This document shows positions 29,626 through 40,754 of a stretch of 64,000 nucleotides of DNA, in pieces; the stretch's first letter is position 1; each line of letters begins with the position of its first letter. Origin of the DNA: Strigamia acuminata (Eukaryota > Arthropoda > Chilopoda > Geophilomorpha > Linotaeniidae). The stretch covers positions 7,562,001-7,626,000 of the forward strand of contig OX442322.1 of the NCBI GenBank assembly GCA_949358305.1. Direction: 5' to 3'. Position numbers and translations under genes: made by a program. The notes below the pieces were generated by a model, which did not search any database, was not told where the DNA came from, and saw only the letters and a program-made list of their open reading frames with translations.

Positions 29626-32178
29626 GTAAGTTGTGATTCGTGGAAGGCAGGAACTTTTTTATGCTTTTTAATGAATTAAAGTAAAAGCTTTACGCCAGTT
29701 TTGTTTATCTGAATTTAAAAGTTAACGTTTTAACGTTTTAACGTTTTATTATATAAATTTATTTTAAATTAAAAAATTAAATTAATTTTATTAATTTTTT
29801 ATTTTTTTTATTTTTAGTTGAAACGAACTTGGAACTATTTCGGATTTTCATATATATTTTTTTTTAAATCAAAATAAATAGAAAGTGAATAACAATTTAA
29901 AAGACTAAAATTAATAATTCTTGTAATTATTTAAAAATAATTTGAATATTTTTTATAAATTAATTCTATTTAGAAGTTAAAAAAAAAATAGCAAGCATTT
30001 GGATATTTTGTTGTTGTAATAATTCAAGTGTTTTGATCCAAATAAATATTGACTAAAATTTGAAAATGACGTGGTTTATTTAAATTTAAAATTTAAATAA
30101 TATGCTTAAAAAAAGTTTAATATGGAAGCGAGTGCGAGTTAATGCGGAATAGTTTGAATAATGCGGAATAGTTTGAATATTAATACAATCGGACGTTGTA
30201 AAGGACAAGAAATATCGAAAGCAAGTTGAATTAATACGTCGCAAATATATTTGTGCGACTGGCATCACTCTGCCAATTTGCAGTTGGCTTTGCTTTTTCC
30301 AACAAACGAATCAAGGAAGAATAAAGCCATGGCGGGTTGGCTGTGAACGAGTTTTTTTTGCTCAGTTCCCGTTCGTCTTTTTATACCTAGCGGTCATCCG
30401 GTACTCGAACACAACATTATGTGTTTATTATTTGCTATTTTACTGGTATTTTTTGAGAAAAAACGTGTACGAAACGACGCGGTTTACGCTCATTTTGTTT
30501 AGGACGAATGTCAACGAGAAAATGACGGCCACATGAAACGTAGCCATTTTGTTGTGATCTTCAAACATTGAATTCGCTCGTTTATTAACGCCCTGTTAAC
30601 ACTTTTAGTCGACAGATAATCACGTTTTAAGTGTCCGTTGACATTTTTCGAACGCTGATTGCGCTTTTTGATCGGATTTGCATCGAACCAACCGCGTTTT
30701 CTGAGCTACGTTCGACAATGGCGCAGACATGGATGAGGTATTTACTTTCAGTTTGTATACTTTTATTCATTTCTACGCTAGTTTTTGGTCGTTTCTGTGG
30801 GCAAAAATGATCTCAGGGTCGTTTTTGGCTCTGGGAAGTACTTTCCAGCCTTTCAAACGGCCGAGAAAGTGCTTTTTGAATTTAGTGGACTTTTGGCGTT
30901 TTCCGTCTCAGGTTTTGGCGACACCCTGACTCGTCACATCGTCTGCTCTTCCTCCAAAGTCCATTTAGGGTTAACTATATCCTTTTTGGGGGATTTTAGT
31001 GTTGCAAAGTGTTGTTTCAGTTGCTCTTTATTATTTTATTCAGTTTGCAGCATTAATATATACGACTTCTTTATGTATTCAGTGAAATGTGTATTTTGTC
31101 TTGCAGGCAAGCTTTTTTGTACCCCTGATTTTTTGGTGTTTGTTATAATTTAAGACTCAATTGTAACAATGCATTTTGCTGTATATTTTTATTGTTTCAA
31201 GCACGTGCAGGCACGCGCTCATTGTTATCCTGAGCAGGTTTTGCTCACTCTTCAATTTGTTCTCATCGAATAAACACGTAGTTCTGTGTTTATCCGACTC
31301 AATTTGTTTTCTCGTTGGGTTTGGGTCAGATTTCAACTGAGCCCTGCCATGCCATCGTTCCTGCAATTAGATGACCACAGTCATCTAATCTGCCTTCACC
31401 ACTCGATCCACGAGCCAAGAACGAGTGACGACGAGAGGTTAGTTCTCGAGAGGATTTTAGCCAGTGCCATGTCGTCTCGTCGCCATGTCGTTTCCTTGCG
31501 CTCGCTGGTCGCGAGCGTGAGCTGCCGCCAGCAGTGGCATCTCACCTTCCTTCCTAAAATTGGCAGGCGGTCAATCACGCGGCCGGTCGCTGCCTGCCAC
31601 AGCACTTCCCGTGGTGTGGTATACCCTATACACAGCAACTTTGTTCAGACCTGACTAAAAGGCATGCGGTAAATGCGAGAATAAATTAAATCTATAAATT
31701 ATTTATTGCACAAAATAAATAAATAAATAAATATCCTAAATTTAATTTAAATTAATTTCAAATCAAAAATAAATTAATCCAAAACAAAAAACAAAAAAAT
31801 ATAAAAACTGAAAAAAAAAATCTAATTATCCTAAAAAATTAAAAAATCCCGTTTAAAAATTGCAATTTTCCAAAAAAAAAATCGTTACCAGCTGCCAACG
31901 AAAAAGGTTCTTAGGCACGTTTTATCTGCCAAGTATTGTTCGTATATCTAATTAAAACAAAAAACAGTTAGACCGCACACTTAGAACAAACACAAATTAA
32001 AAAAAAACACGAAATTATCAATCAACAAATTAAAAAAAAAAACAAAGCAATACAATACACCAAAAACACTTTTTACACATTAAAAAAACAAAAAAAAACA
32101 AAACACAAATACAGTAAGAAAAATAATTGGAATGTTTGTTACATATCTCCATCAACCTCAAATCAAGCACTGTCCGCT
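29626..32178. other. Long stretch without a supported gene
   Basis: AT-rich. An ATG at 30718 gives MAQTWM before an AG/GTATTT donor at 30737/30738, a possible tiny coding exon. A GC-richer patch at 31340-31660 is open on both strands (about 100 plus-strand codons) but shows no recognisable domain. From 31680 to 32130 the sequence is poly(A)-rich and would be the 3' untranslated region of the Scratch-like gene on the minus strand. Confidence 0.35.
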
Positions 32179-34206
32179 TTATCCTGTCTTTGGAAACGAA
32201 CACAAGACGACTCTTCGATGTTTATACAAATAACTTTTGAGTGCAAAGGCTCTCCCACAACGGTGACACACGTATGGCGTCGTATCGGAATGAGTTCGTA
32301 TGTGCGCGCGCAGGTTGGATTTATCAGCAAAGGCTTTGTTGCACGTGGGACACTTGAACGGTTTCTCGCCCGTGTGCGTGCGGATGTGTCCTTGTAGGAT
32401 CCAGGGACGACTGAAGCATTTGCCGCAGTACTGGCACTGGAAGCCCAGCGCGTGCGTGCGCACGTGCATGCTGAACGCGGGCATCGACACGTAGATTTTA
32501 TCGCATTGTGGGCATTTCCTGGCTTTTTTGTCCGACAATGAACGGTGCGTTTGACGATGTCGTGCCAAGTTGCTATTCGTGCTGTACCGTTTGCCGCATT
32601 CGGGGCACACGTGCGGGTCCTTGCTCCACGCGGTCACGGGGTCGGCCGGGGAGAATGGTTGGTTGGCCGCGGTGGCTAGTGATATTTCAGCTAATTGTGC
32701 TACGCTGCTCAGGTGGCAGTATCCGTCGAGGATGGTGGTGGGTGAGCGGCTGCCTCTGTCGGATGCGATGCCGTAGTGCGAGGACGAGGGCGTTCTTTCA
32801 CCGAGGGTTGATTGGTGGTAGCTGGTGTCGTCGTTTGTTTCTGCGGTCCATACACGTGTTTCAGGACTGCTTTCTGCAAATTATTGGTAGAATTAGTTAG
32901 ATATAAGTTGTTTTAAAATGTATATTTTTGAGTTTTTTAAGTTTTCAAGCATTTTTTTGCACGATTTTTGAGTTGTTCATGTAGTTTTTGGTTAGAAATG
33001 TTCACAGAAAATGTTGGAAGGGAAATGAATATGTTAAATAGTTTGGTTAGAGTAAAACACAAGGTAAGAACATCACAAATTGAACAAAAGTGCAAATTTT
33101 AAAGCCGCAAAACACAAAATCCAAACAAAATCAAACTTTAAATGATTTTTCCAGCTTTTACAACCTTTGACATTAAACTGATACTTATACATACATACTT
33201 ATACAGGGTGTCCCAAAAATAACGCAAGATTTGAATTAGCCGCCTTTTGTGCAGTAAATTGTTGGCGACCCTGAAACAACAACGATTTGACAGCTGAAAG
33301 TTTAGGGTTTTATCTTCCGAAATTGGTGAATAATGATGTGGCCAATATGTGGTTTCAACAAGACGGTGCCACATGCCATATTACCATACAACCATGGAAA
33401 CAATTCAATTACTGCATGAGACATCACTGGTTTCGGTGATCAAAAATGGCCCATTTTTCTTGCACCGTCTTGTTGAAACCACATATTGGCCACATCAATA
33501 TAATCCAATTTCGGCAGATAAAACCATAAACTTTCAGCTGTCAAATCGTTGTTGTTTCAGAGTTGTCAACAATTTACTGCACAAATGGCGCTTAATTCAA
33601 ATCTTGCGTTATTTTTGGGACACCCTTTACTTATATTAAAAATGAAAAAAAAATTATTTTTTCATTTTTTTTTTTCCATTTCTTTTTCCATTTTTTTTTC
33701 CATTTTTTACATTTATTTTTACATTTCTTTTTACATTTGATGTTATTTTTTCGTTTTTAACTATCTGCACAAATCATCAGCAACAACAAAAAACAAGAAA
33801 ATAATAAAATTCTCTACCATTAAAAAAAATTATTTCGTCCAACTAAAAAAGCAAAAAAAAAGTAAACAAATTCCCAAACTCCCAAAGTTAATTACAAACC
33901 AGTCGAAAACTATATTTGGACCTTCTATTTTTCTATTTTTATCAAGTTGCTGCCAACTTGTTGCGTGTCTTCATTCCCAATTTCCACACCTTCCAAAACG
34001 TACTATTCGACCCCAAACACCACCACAACCCCCACCCAATTAAACAACCCTCAATTCCATCTCCAACCAACACTTAAATGAGCATTAAACTCCTCAACAA
34101 ACCCCCACATGCTGACCCCAAGAAAAACGCAGGAAAACTCACCTCGCGACACGTATTCCACTGCCGTGTTGTATCTCCTGTTGGTGATGAGAAAAACACG
34201 CGGCAT
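32179..34206 (-). CDS. scrt: Scratch/Snail-family zinc-finger transcription repressor
   Basis: Two exons: 34206-34143 (64 nt) and 32873-32179 (695 nt), 252 residues. Exon 1 starts [12 protein letters not shown], a SNAG repression motif (family start MPR[SA]FL), and ends at CGAG/GTGAGT; exon 2 begins after TTTGCAG and the phases fit exactly. The second exon encodes a short serine-rich linker, then five C2H2 fingers. They include [57 protein letters not shown] and [19 protein letters not shown], with a TGEKPF linker. VSMPAFSMH and ALKSYL are typical of Scratch rather than Snail. Scratch factors bind E-box-type DNA and repress transcription in neural cells. The linker is short compared with insect or vertebrate Scratch. 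The intron holds a foldback transposon. The symbol is by homology. Confidence 0.9.
33204..33628. mobile_element. Foldback element derived from a mariner-like transposon, in the scratch intron
   Basis: Arms of about 165 bp (33204-33371 and about 33462-33628) are inverted copies ending AGGGTGTCCCAAAAATAACG. The outer arms include a fragment reading [11 protein letters not shown], and the centre reads ETIQLLHET, both recognisable from mariner/IS630-type DDE transposases. The rest of the transposase is gone. It is therefore a deletion-and-inversion derivative, non-autonomous. Confidence 0.8.
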
Positions 34207-34730
34207 GTCAAGTTTGACGAAACAAGCTAAAGATTTCTCACATAAAGCAATTACTTTTATCATTTTTCTGTTTATAGAAGCCCCACTCCCAATAACACAT
34301 TAAATTTTTATCCTAATTTTTTCAAAATATTTAATCCCATCAAATACAATTTTTGTTAAAGTCATTATTATTTGGAAAAAAAAAGCAACTGAGAACTTTA
34401 TGTCATTAGACAATTCTCAAATCATTAGAACTAAAACTTTATTTGCTAATTGTGATTTAGATGACATAGATTCTAAACTATTAAAATTTCTATTTGCTTC
34501 TAGATCTGAAAACCCCACAAATTCCGCACTATTTGCTGAATAAACAAATCATTGTTTAATATACATTTCATAAATTAGTAAAGCGAAATATTTTTGCCAT
34601 TCCTCAGTGATTTTTTTTTCAAAATAATATTCTCCAACAGTGTTAAAACATCTGCTTTAAAACAAAAGTCTTCAACGTATTAAACTTAATTGTCAAATAA
34701 TGCAATATATGTACAGAAATAAACATACCA
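34207..34730. other. Upstream flank of scratch
   Basis: AT-rich; would contain the scratch promoter on the minus strand, but no element is recognised. Confidence 0.35.
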
Positions 34731-34893
34731 TACTGCCTTGAACAATGGCCCGGGCGTTTATTTATTTTCATGACCCGACCCCACCCGGTCGGGTCAGTTC
34801 GGGGCGGCGTTTGGTGCACTAAGCGCCGCCGAGCCCCCGGCGTTTATTCGAGTCCCGGCGCTTATTCACGCCGGGCCATTGTTCAAGGCAGTA
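34731..34893. mobile_element. MITE with 24-bp inverted termini
   Basis: ACTGCCTTGAACAATGGCCC near 34732 recurs inverted at the right end (GGGCCATTGTTCAAGGCAGT). TA lies on both sides, as for Tc1/mariner-type target duplication. The interior is unusually GC-rich for this region (CCCGACCCCACCCGG). Confidence 0.75.
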
Positions 34894-35380
34894 CGGTACA
34901 AAACTACAAAAATAAATAAATGTTAAATATTTTATTTATTTCTGAAAAATATTAATCTTTTCTAATGTACAAAAATGAATTAAAAACATTTTAATTATTA
35001 AATATACAACCCTTGGCAGAAAGTACTGTATGTGATACTTTTTCTGCTTCAAAAAATCAGTAGAAAAGGTTCCTATAAAAAATTGGTGTTAATGAATTAG
35101 ATGGAATCAATAAAGGGCTTTAAAATAACCCTATTTAATCTAAGTTTTGGTTATCTTCAATTATTTTAAAATATTTTTCTTTTTCTTTCCTGATTTTTTT
35201 TTTAATTTTCTCCTTGTATAGTTCAAGAAATGTGTTTCTGATGTTTCCCGAATCTTTATTTCAATTCCTGTAGGTTTTTATAGAATATAAGTCAACAGAA
35301 CATATTGCTGTGTATTTCCGCATTCTTGTAGTTCCAATTGTTGACGAACGAGGGCGTCACTTTGCAGAGCAGCTTTTTTA
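34894..35380. other. AT-rich intergenic DNA
   Basis: No gene, repeat or RNA recognised. Confidence 0.4.
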
Positions 35381-36195
35381 AGGGGCGTGTCATCTAGCGC
35401 GAAAATATATTCCGCGAATCGATTTACCGCGAATCGATTTACCGCGAATCGATTTATCGCGAATCGATTTACCGCGAATTCAAATTCAAATTCTCTATTT
35501 TCTCTTGGCTTTCCTGCCCAGCTTCGACGGCGAATTGTTCAGTAATAATGAATGTCAAAAACCAAGTGTGTTTAATGATACAATAGGTACGATGTGATGC
35601 TGCAATGTTGGCGCAAAGATTCTCATGCGAGACCAACGTTTATTGATCTCGTTACTAAAATTGAATCGATTATCCATGCACTGAAAAGAATGGTCATCAA
35701 AAACGTGTAATTTTAACTGTTTTATATGTGAATCATCCATTACCAGTAGACATAAACAAAGGCCTTATTTGCAACAGGTTTTGTCTTGTTTTCGCAACTA
35801 AAATCCCTCGATTTATTCGCAAATCTTTGCAGCGCTTCGGCTTAGGAATTGCACGATTCAAAAGCACAATTAATTCCACCCAAACACAACATCAGGTACA
35901 CGTCCAACGTTGTAGTAATAGAAAATAGAAATCTTATAACGGCACTAAAATTTCCTTAAATAGTAAATGATAGTGTTACATAAACAGTCGAAGCTGGGCA
36001 GGAAAGCCAAAAGAAAATAGAGGAGTGGATTTTAGAAATTCGCGGTAATTCGCGGTAATTCGCGGTACTTCCTGTTCGCGCTAAATTGTTTCGCGCTAAA
36101 TCGATTAGCGGAAAATCGATGTTCGAGCGCGAATTATTTTTTTCGCGGTAAAGCGAGTTCGCGGTAAATTGAGTCGCGGTAGATGTGCGGCCCCT
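35381..36195. mobile_element. Non-autonomous DNA transposon with subterminal CGCGAATCGATTT repeats
   Basis: Ends AGGGGCGTGTCATCT and (inverted) AGGGGCCGCACATCT are flanked by T/A runs. The left side has four copies of CGCGAATCGATTTAC (35413-35478); the right side has related GCGGTAATTC and GCGCTAAATC copies in inverted sense. A second inverted pair, CTTGGCTTTCCTGCCCAGC near 35503 and its complement near 35992, lies inside. The centre has only short frames. Family not assigned. Confidence 0.7.
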
Positions 36196-36330
36196 TTTTT
36201 AAACATTTATTTCATTCAATCGTTTTGGTTTAATTTAAACATTTATTATTTCAATTGTTTGGGTTTAATTTAAACATTTATTATTTCAATTGTTTTGGTT
36301 AATTTAAACATTTATTTCAATCAACATTCA
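36196..36330. repeat. Tandem repeat, about 38-40 bp unit
   Basis: Three to four imperfect copies of TTTAATTTAAACATTTATT plus ATTTCAATTGTTTTGG. Confidence 0.8.
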
Positions 36331-36625
36331 ATAGACATTCATTTTAATAGTTTTTGTTAATTAAAAACAATTATTTCATAGTTTTAATCGTAAAACTGTT
36401 AGATTTATTTGAAATAAAAGACCAATTTTAAAACAAGATACACAGGAAATATGAATACACTATGAGATAATAGTGGTGTCATCTGTATTTCAAAGTTGGT
36501 GCGAACTAGGGATTACAAACCCTCTTAAGCATAAGTTTTTGTTTAATCAACATCTTATTATTTTGGTGTTCATAAAGTTGTCATTTTTTATTTCTTTTTA
36601 GATAAAGATCTAACTCTGAGACGAG

Positions 36626-37165
36626 ATGTCAACCCAGAAAAGACTAGACAACGAGTTGATTACAAATATTAAGAAATTGTTAAATTCAGCCAGCAGTTGT
36701 ACTTCTTTGCAGGAAAAAATAAAGACTACACAACAAATTCTCAATAAGGTTTTTGAGATTGGTAAGAATCAGGTGGATTTCAGTGAAGAAGACAAAAAGG
36801 ACATTGGACATTTGATTCCTAAGGTTTGTGTAGCTATTGGATTATGCGTAAACCGCACGGCTTGTGGCTTGGTCAATGATCCACTGAAATCGGCTTGTAA
36901 GCAGCGATCAGCTATACAGTTTTTGCTCGACATATTTGGTGATTTCCCATCAGAAGATCAAAAGACCGTCAGAATAAAGCTGGAAGAATCGGACATCGGT
37001 GAAATCATCAAAGTGTGCGAGCACACTATTCAAAACTGGACGGATAACCCGGATATTCCTCCATTGTACCCTGCAGACGATTATAGCGTCGTGATTGATA
37101 TTGAAGGAATTCCACAATCTCACTCTTGGTGGTTCAAAGAAGAGATTCACGTTGATATTCGATAA
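36626..37165 (+). CDS. Unrecognised 179-aa protein
   Basis: ATG at 36626 lies 25 bases after a clear acceptor (TTTATTTCTTTTTAG, ending at 36600), so an untranslated first exon probably precedes it. The stop at 37163-37165 is followed by AATAAA at 37213-37218. The N-terminal two thirds look helical; six cysteines are scattered (CVAIGLC, NRTACGL). The acidic C-terminal part reads PPLYPADDYSVVIDIEGIP then SHSWWF. No signal peptide or membrane segment is seen, suggesting a cytosolic or nuclear protein. Codon use looks coding and neither strand's repeats overlap it. I do not recognise the family. Confidence 0.65.
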   Translation: MSTQKRLDNELITNIKKLLNSASSCTSLQEKIKTTQQILNKVFEIGKNQVDFSEEDKKDIGHLIPKVCVAIGLCVNRTACGLVNDPLKSACKQRSAIQFLLDIFGDFPSEDQKTVRIKLEESDIGEIIKVCEHTIQNWTDNPDIPPLYPADDYSVVIDIEGIPQSHSWWFKEEIHVDIR

Positions 37166-37514
37166 ATACTGCATAAAAAACTTACGATTAAACTGGATTT
37201 AAATCCTCAGAAAATAAACACACGCTTTTGGTTACAAATCAAAGATTGTACTATTTATTTTATTCAGGGTTTGCACATTACAAAACAAAGACAAAAGAGA
37301 GATTACGACAATTTATGACATTACAATGCACTTCCCGTTTTGCGTCATCACTTCTCAACCGAAAAATACCTCTTGGATGTCGACTTCACTGTATGGCGCA
37401 TCATCTATTCCTTTGATTCTGTGCGTCCTTGCTATTTCTAAAATTCCCGGTTTTACACTGGGGCCGCCGAAGTGGGTATCGCCACCCACTGTTTCTACAT
37501 CGTGCGCTACCAAA

Positions 37515-37631
37515 AATGCACAACTCCTGTATTGGTCGTCGTAAATTCTTTCCGGTTGCAAATTTTAACTGGCATGCACGAACACGCCCATCACGTCCGT
37601 GGATTACTTTTACAACTCTGTAAATCTTCCA
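37515..37631 (-). pseudogene. Retroelement integrase C-terminal fragment (DUF5641-like)
   Basis: The minus strand reads WKIYRVVKVIHGRDGRVRAC then LRRPIQELCIF, the pattern found at the C terminus of BEL/Pao-type and related integrases (RVVxVIxGxDGxVRxxxVRT...RRPIxxLCxL). A stop lies just upstream, and no other part of the element was found nearby. It is a short relic. Confidence 0.6.
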
Positions 37632-38010
37632 GCTTTAACCTAGGATCAATTTTGACCTCCCTAGGTTAGTGATTTTATTTTTTTTCTAAAAAAAAATATT
37701 AAGATTTTCATTCTGACATTTCATGTTTTCATGTTTTTTATTTATCACAATAAATTTTTTTTCACAAAAATTCCTTTGTTTATTCACTACTTTTTAATAC
37801 AATGTCATTTTTTTAATACAATGTCAACTATTTTGTTGCTTTCTTAATTAAATATTCTTGACATCACCTGATACTTGTGATGTCTCATTAGCTTGAATTC
37901 TATTTTTTTTGTTGTGGCTGTTTTAAAATAGTAGTTCTTTTCTTTTAATTAATTAAACAAAAAACAGAATTCACCTTTCCCATTTCAAACCATTCACATC
38001 TCTTCACATC
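37632..38010. other. AT-rich intergenic DNA
   Basis: No gene seen; 3' flank of the seven-exon gene on the minus strand. Confidence 0.4.
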
Positions 38011-40148
38011 TTATATGTCCTTAACGGAGTTTTCTAAGGAAATTGAATCCATTATTTCATTGACAAAATCTGCAGAGCGTCCAGCAATTTTGTTTTCTGC
38101 ATATGCTAAAATTTGGTTCAATGTAAATTGGTAATAGAAAAAACTTTGTTTAGATAGAATATATTCAACACTCACTTGCACTTGCATTATCAAGTGCTTT
38201 ACGATCTTGTGTAGTGAAATATTGTTTGAACAATAGCTGAGCTTCTTTTAACGTAGCAAAAATCTTTTCTGAAACAAAGATATTTCATTTAAATAATAAT
38301 CTTATAAGAAATAACTCTCCAAATCCTCACTATATTCTTGATCCAACGCATGGAATTTTAATTTGTTGGCTTCATGGTGTGCCACTTTTTTCAAGCGACT
38401 GACCATATTTTTAGATTTGTTATTTATCTAGTTAATATCTTTAATTAAGTTAGCTATTTATTACCTAGACATCAGTTTAAGTTTTTCCTTTCGATTTTTC
38501 CGCATCTTCTTAATCCTTAGTTTATTTACTGAAGTCAACTCGTTAATTACTCCTTTTAATTTCTTCATTTTAGTTCTAATTTCATATAGTTTTTGAGGAC
38601 TAGGAGTCAAATCGTTCCCACCACCAATTCTAGGTTTTCTACTACAAAATCTAGATTAAACATTGCACTGGAAATAATCAATTATCGTACCCATGTTTTA
38701 TGCTTTCATCCGTACAAGAGCTGAACATTGGATCAGTGACGCCATTCAGTATATGTGGGTCAGTAGTGCAAGGATTGAGCGATAGTCTGGTAAACTTCGG
38801 ACCTTTCGAGTGGTAATTATACTGCCAAAAGCATAGTTCTTTCTTGCCGTGTTTGGATAAGGGACAAGACAGAGAACAAGAACGCTTAACATCGTCCTTA
38901 CAACTAATTATTGAATCTAAAACAACAAAAAACAATAAAGAAACAAAAAGAAATCAATTAAGACTGCTGGAAATATTATTTAGCAAACTAAATTTTGTTA
39001 ATACAACGCAACAACATACGTAGGAACACGTTTGAGGTTGAAATGATCTTCTTTGAGGCGGCTTCTTCAATCAAAGATCCTGAGTCGGTACTCGTAGCCT
39101 GTTGTTGGCTTCCACTGTATTCATGCTCCAAACAAATTTTTTGGGTTGCTGCCGAGGAGGAATATCTAAGATGTAAAGACTATAAATCATGTATAAAGGC
39201 ATGACTTGGACATTACTTATGTTCTAAGCGTGCAGATTGTGTTGAATATTTTTTTTGTTTTTTTGACAAATAAACAGCATCATCGTCAGCACTCGCATCA
39301 GCACTTGCGTCAGTATGTCGTGTAGTGACTAAATATGAAGCGTTTGGGTTTTTTTCTACTTCAAAATCGGCTGACGATGTAATAACTTGTTTTGAAGATA
39401 ATAAGTCTTGAGAGACGCAGTTCATCCCCGTAGTCGATTGACCATCGTTTGTTTCCTTACTACACAAAATCAACTTTGAGTTGTTGAAATGTCCGACAGA
39501 GATTCTAGCAATTTCTTCTTCTTTAAATCCTCCAAGCAAGTCAAGATTTTCTTCAGCAAATATGCCCTGTAAGTCAAGATTTTCTTCAGCAAATATGCCC
39601 TGTAAGTCAAGATTTTCTTCAGCAAATATGCCCTGTAAGTCAAGATTTTCTTCAGCAAATATGCCCTGTAAGTCAAGATTTTCTTCAGCAAATATGCCCT
39701 GTAAGTCAAGATTTTCTTCAGCAAATATGCCCTGTAAGTCAAGATTTTCTTCAGCAAATATGCCCTGTAAGTCAAGATTTTCTTCAGCAAATATGCCCTG
39801 TAAGTCAAGATTTTCTTCAGCAAATATGCCCTGTAAGTCAAGATTTTCTTCAGCAAATATGCCCTGTAAGTCAAGATTTTCTTCAGCAAATATGCCCTGT
39901 AAGTCAAGATTTTCTTCAGCAAATATGCCCTGTAAGTCAAGATCTAAATTATCAAAGAACGGTTCCTCCAGCTCACTGACATTCAATTGTGAAAAAGTTG
40001 GCTCTTGCGTAAACTGACTTTTGTTAACAGACAGAGGATACTTAAAGTTCTCGCAACGCGACATGTGACGATCGGGATCCAGAGTCTTGTCGTAATTATG
40101 ATTGTATGTAAATGAAGCCAAAGGATCACTCAAACAATAATCACTCAT
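38011..40148 (-). CDS. Unrecognised seven-exon gene; protein with 12 identical 11-residue acidic repeats
   Basis: Exons on the minus strand: 40148-39217, 39165-39020, 38916-38691, 38641-38465, 38398-38331, 38268-38176 and 38105-38011. All borders are GT/AG, all phases fit, and the total is 1,737 nt (578 residues). The start MSDYCLSDP is the first ATG in the open frame. Layout: residues about 70-205 hold repeats of NLDLQGIFAEE, preceded by SELEEPFFDNLDLDL; then a low-complexity serine/aspartate part. Next come a cysteine-rich block (SCSLSCPLSKHGKKELCFW, NPCTTDPHI), a basic segment (RKPRIGGGNDLTPSPQKL) and a long charged helix (RTKMKKLKGVINEL, LRIKKMRKNRKEKLKL). The C terminus reads RLKKVAHHEANKLKFHAL and KIFATLKEAQLLFKQYF. 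The acidic-hydrophobic repeats resemble transactivation-type sequence, so a chromatin or transcription role is possible but inferred. No family recognised. Confidence 0.75.
39541..39936 (-). repeat. Coding minisatellite: 12 copies of a 33-bp unit
   Basis: Twelve copies with no difference seen by eye; a partial thirteenth starts at 39937 and diverges. The unit length is a multiple of three, so the host frame is kept (NLDLQGIFAEE). The two other stop-free frames across the array are by-products. Confidence 0.97.
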
Positions 40149-40754
40149 CGTGCCAGTCAATTATAATTCTGACGGATCAACTTGCATCCATACTGGTGTC
40201 AGACTGGGAAATCGCAATTTATTCTTTGGGTATTGGAACTGAGCTTATTTAATTACATTTAATTAAACTTCTGTTAAAGATTAATAAATCCTTTCCATTT
40301 TTCCTTAACAAGATTTGAAAATTATAATTACAAAAAGTACAAGCACATTGCATATGATAAAATAATATAAATTATGGTAATATGGATACTCAAAACTTAA
40401 TTATGAAATTGTATATTTCCAACTGTTTAAAAATTAACTTCCCACCAATGATGTTTTCATCTACTAAAATAAATAAATAAAAACCGTATTTACCAAAGCC
40501 GAAACTTTTAAATTTACGTTAACTTTTCAGCAATTAAAAGACATTTAAAGCCATATTATTTTCCAGTGTTTGAGACAGCCTAAACTCCGCTATCTACACA
40601 TAAAAACCTCAAACAAAATCTTTTTGAATGAGAGCCACTAGGTTTCATCATCCATCAATTGCGTGTGTTTTATCTAGATTTTTTTCAAACACCTCAGTCT
40701 GTCAGACACTCAAACACATGATATTTATGGTTCAACTATTGTCTGCCTGCAGAG
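40149..40754. other. Divergent intergenic region
   Basis: About 600 bp between the start codons of the seven-exon gene (minus) and the first FEM-1-like gene (plus), so both promoters must be here or near. TGTCTGCCTGCAG immediately before AGATGG at 40753 looks like a 3' splice site, suggesting an intron in the FEM-1-like 5' leader. Confidence 0.45.

Noticed and set aside
30785-31153. 122-codon plus-strand frame
   Set aside because: Phe/Ser/Cys-rich translation of T-rich DNA, no domain, no splice or start support.
31286-31654. Open frames on both strands in a GC-richer patch
   Set aside because: No recognisable domain on either strand; openness follows from composition.
39541-39936. CRISPR-like array
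   Set aside because: Copies are contiguous with no spacers and encode protein; the DNA is eukaryotic.
39470-40017. Two further long frames overlapping the 33-bp repeats
   Set aside because: A unit of 33 bp keeps every stop-free frame open. Only the frame continuous with the spliced exons has flanking coding sequence.
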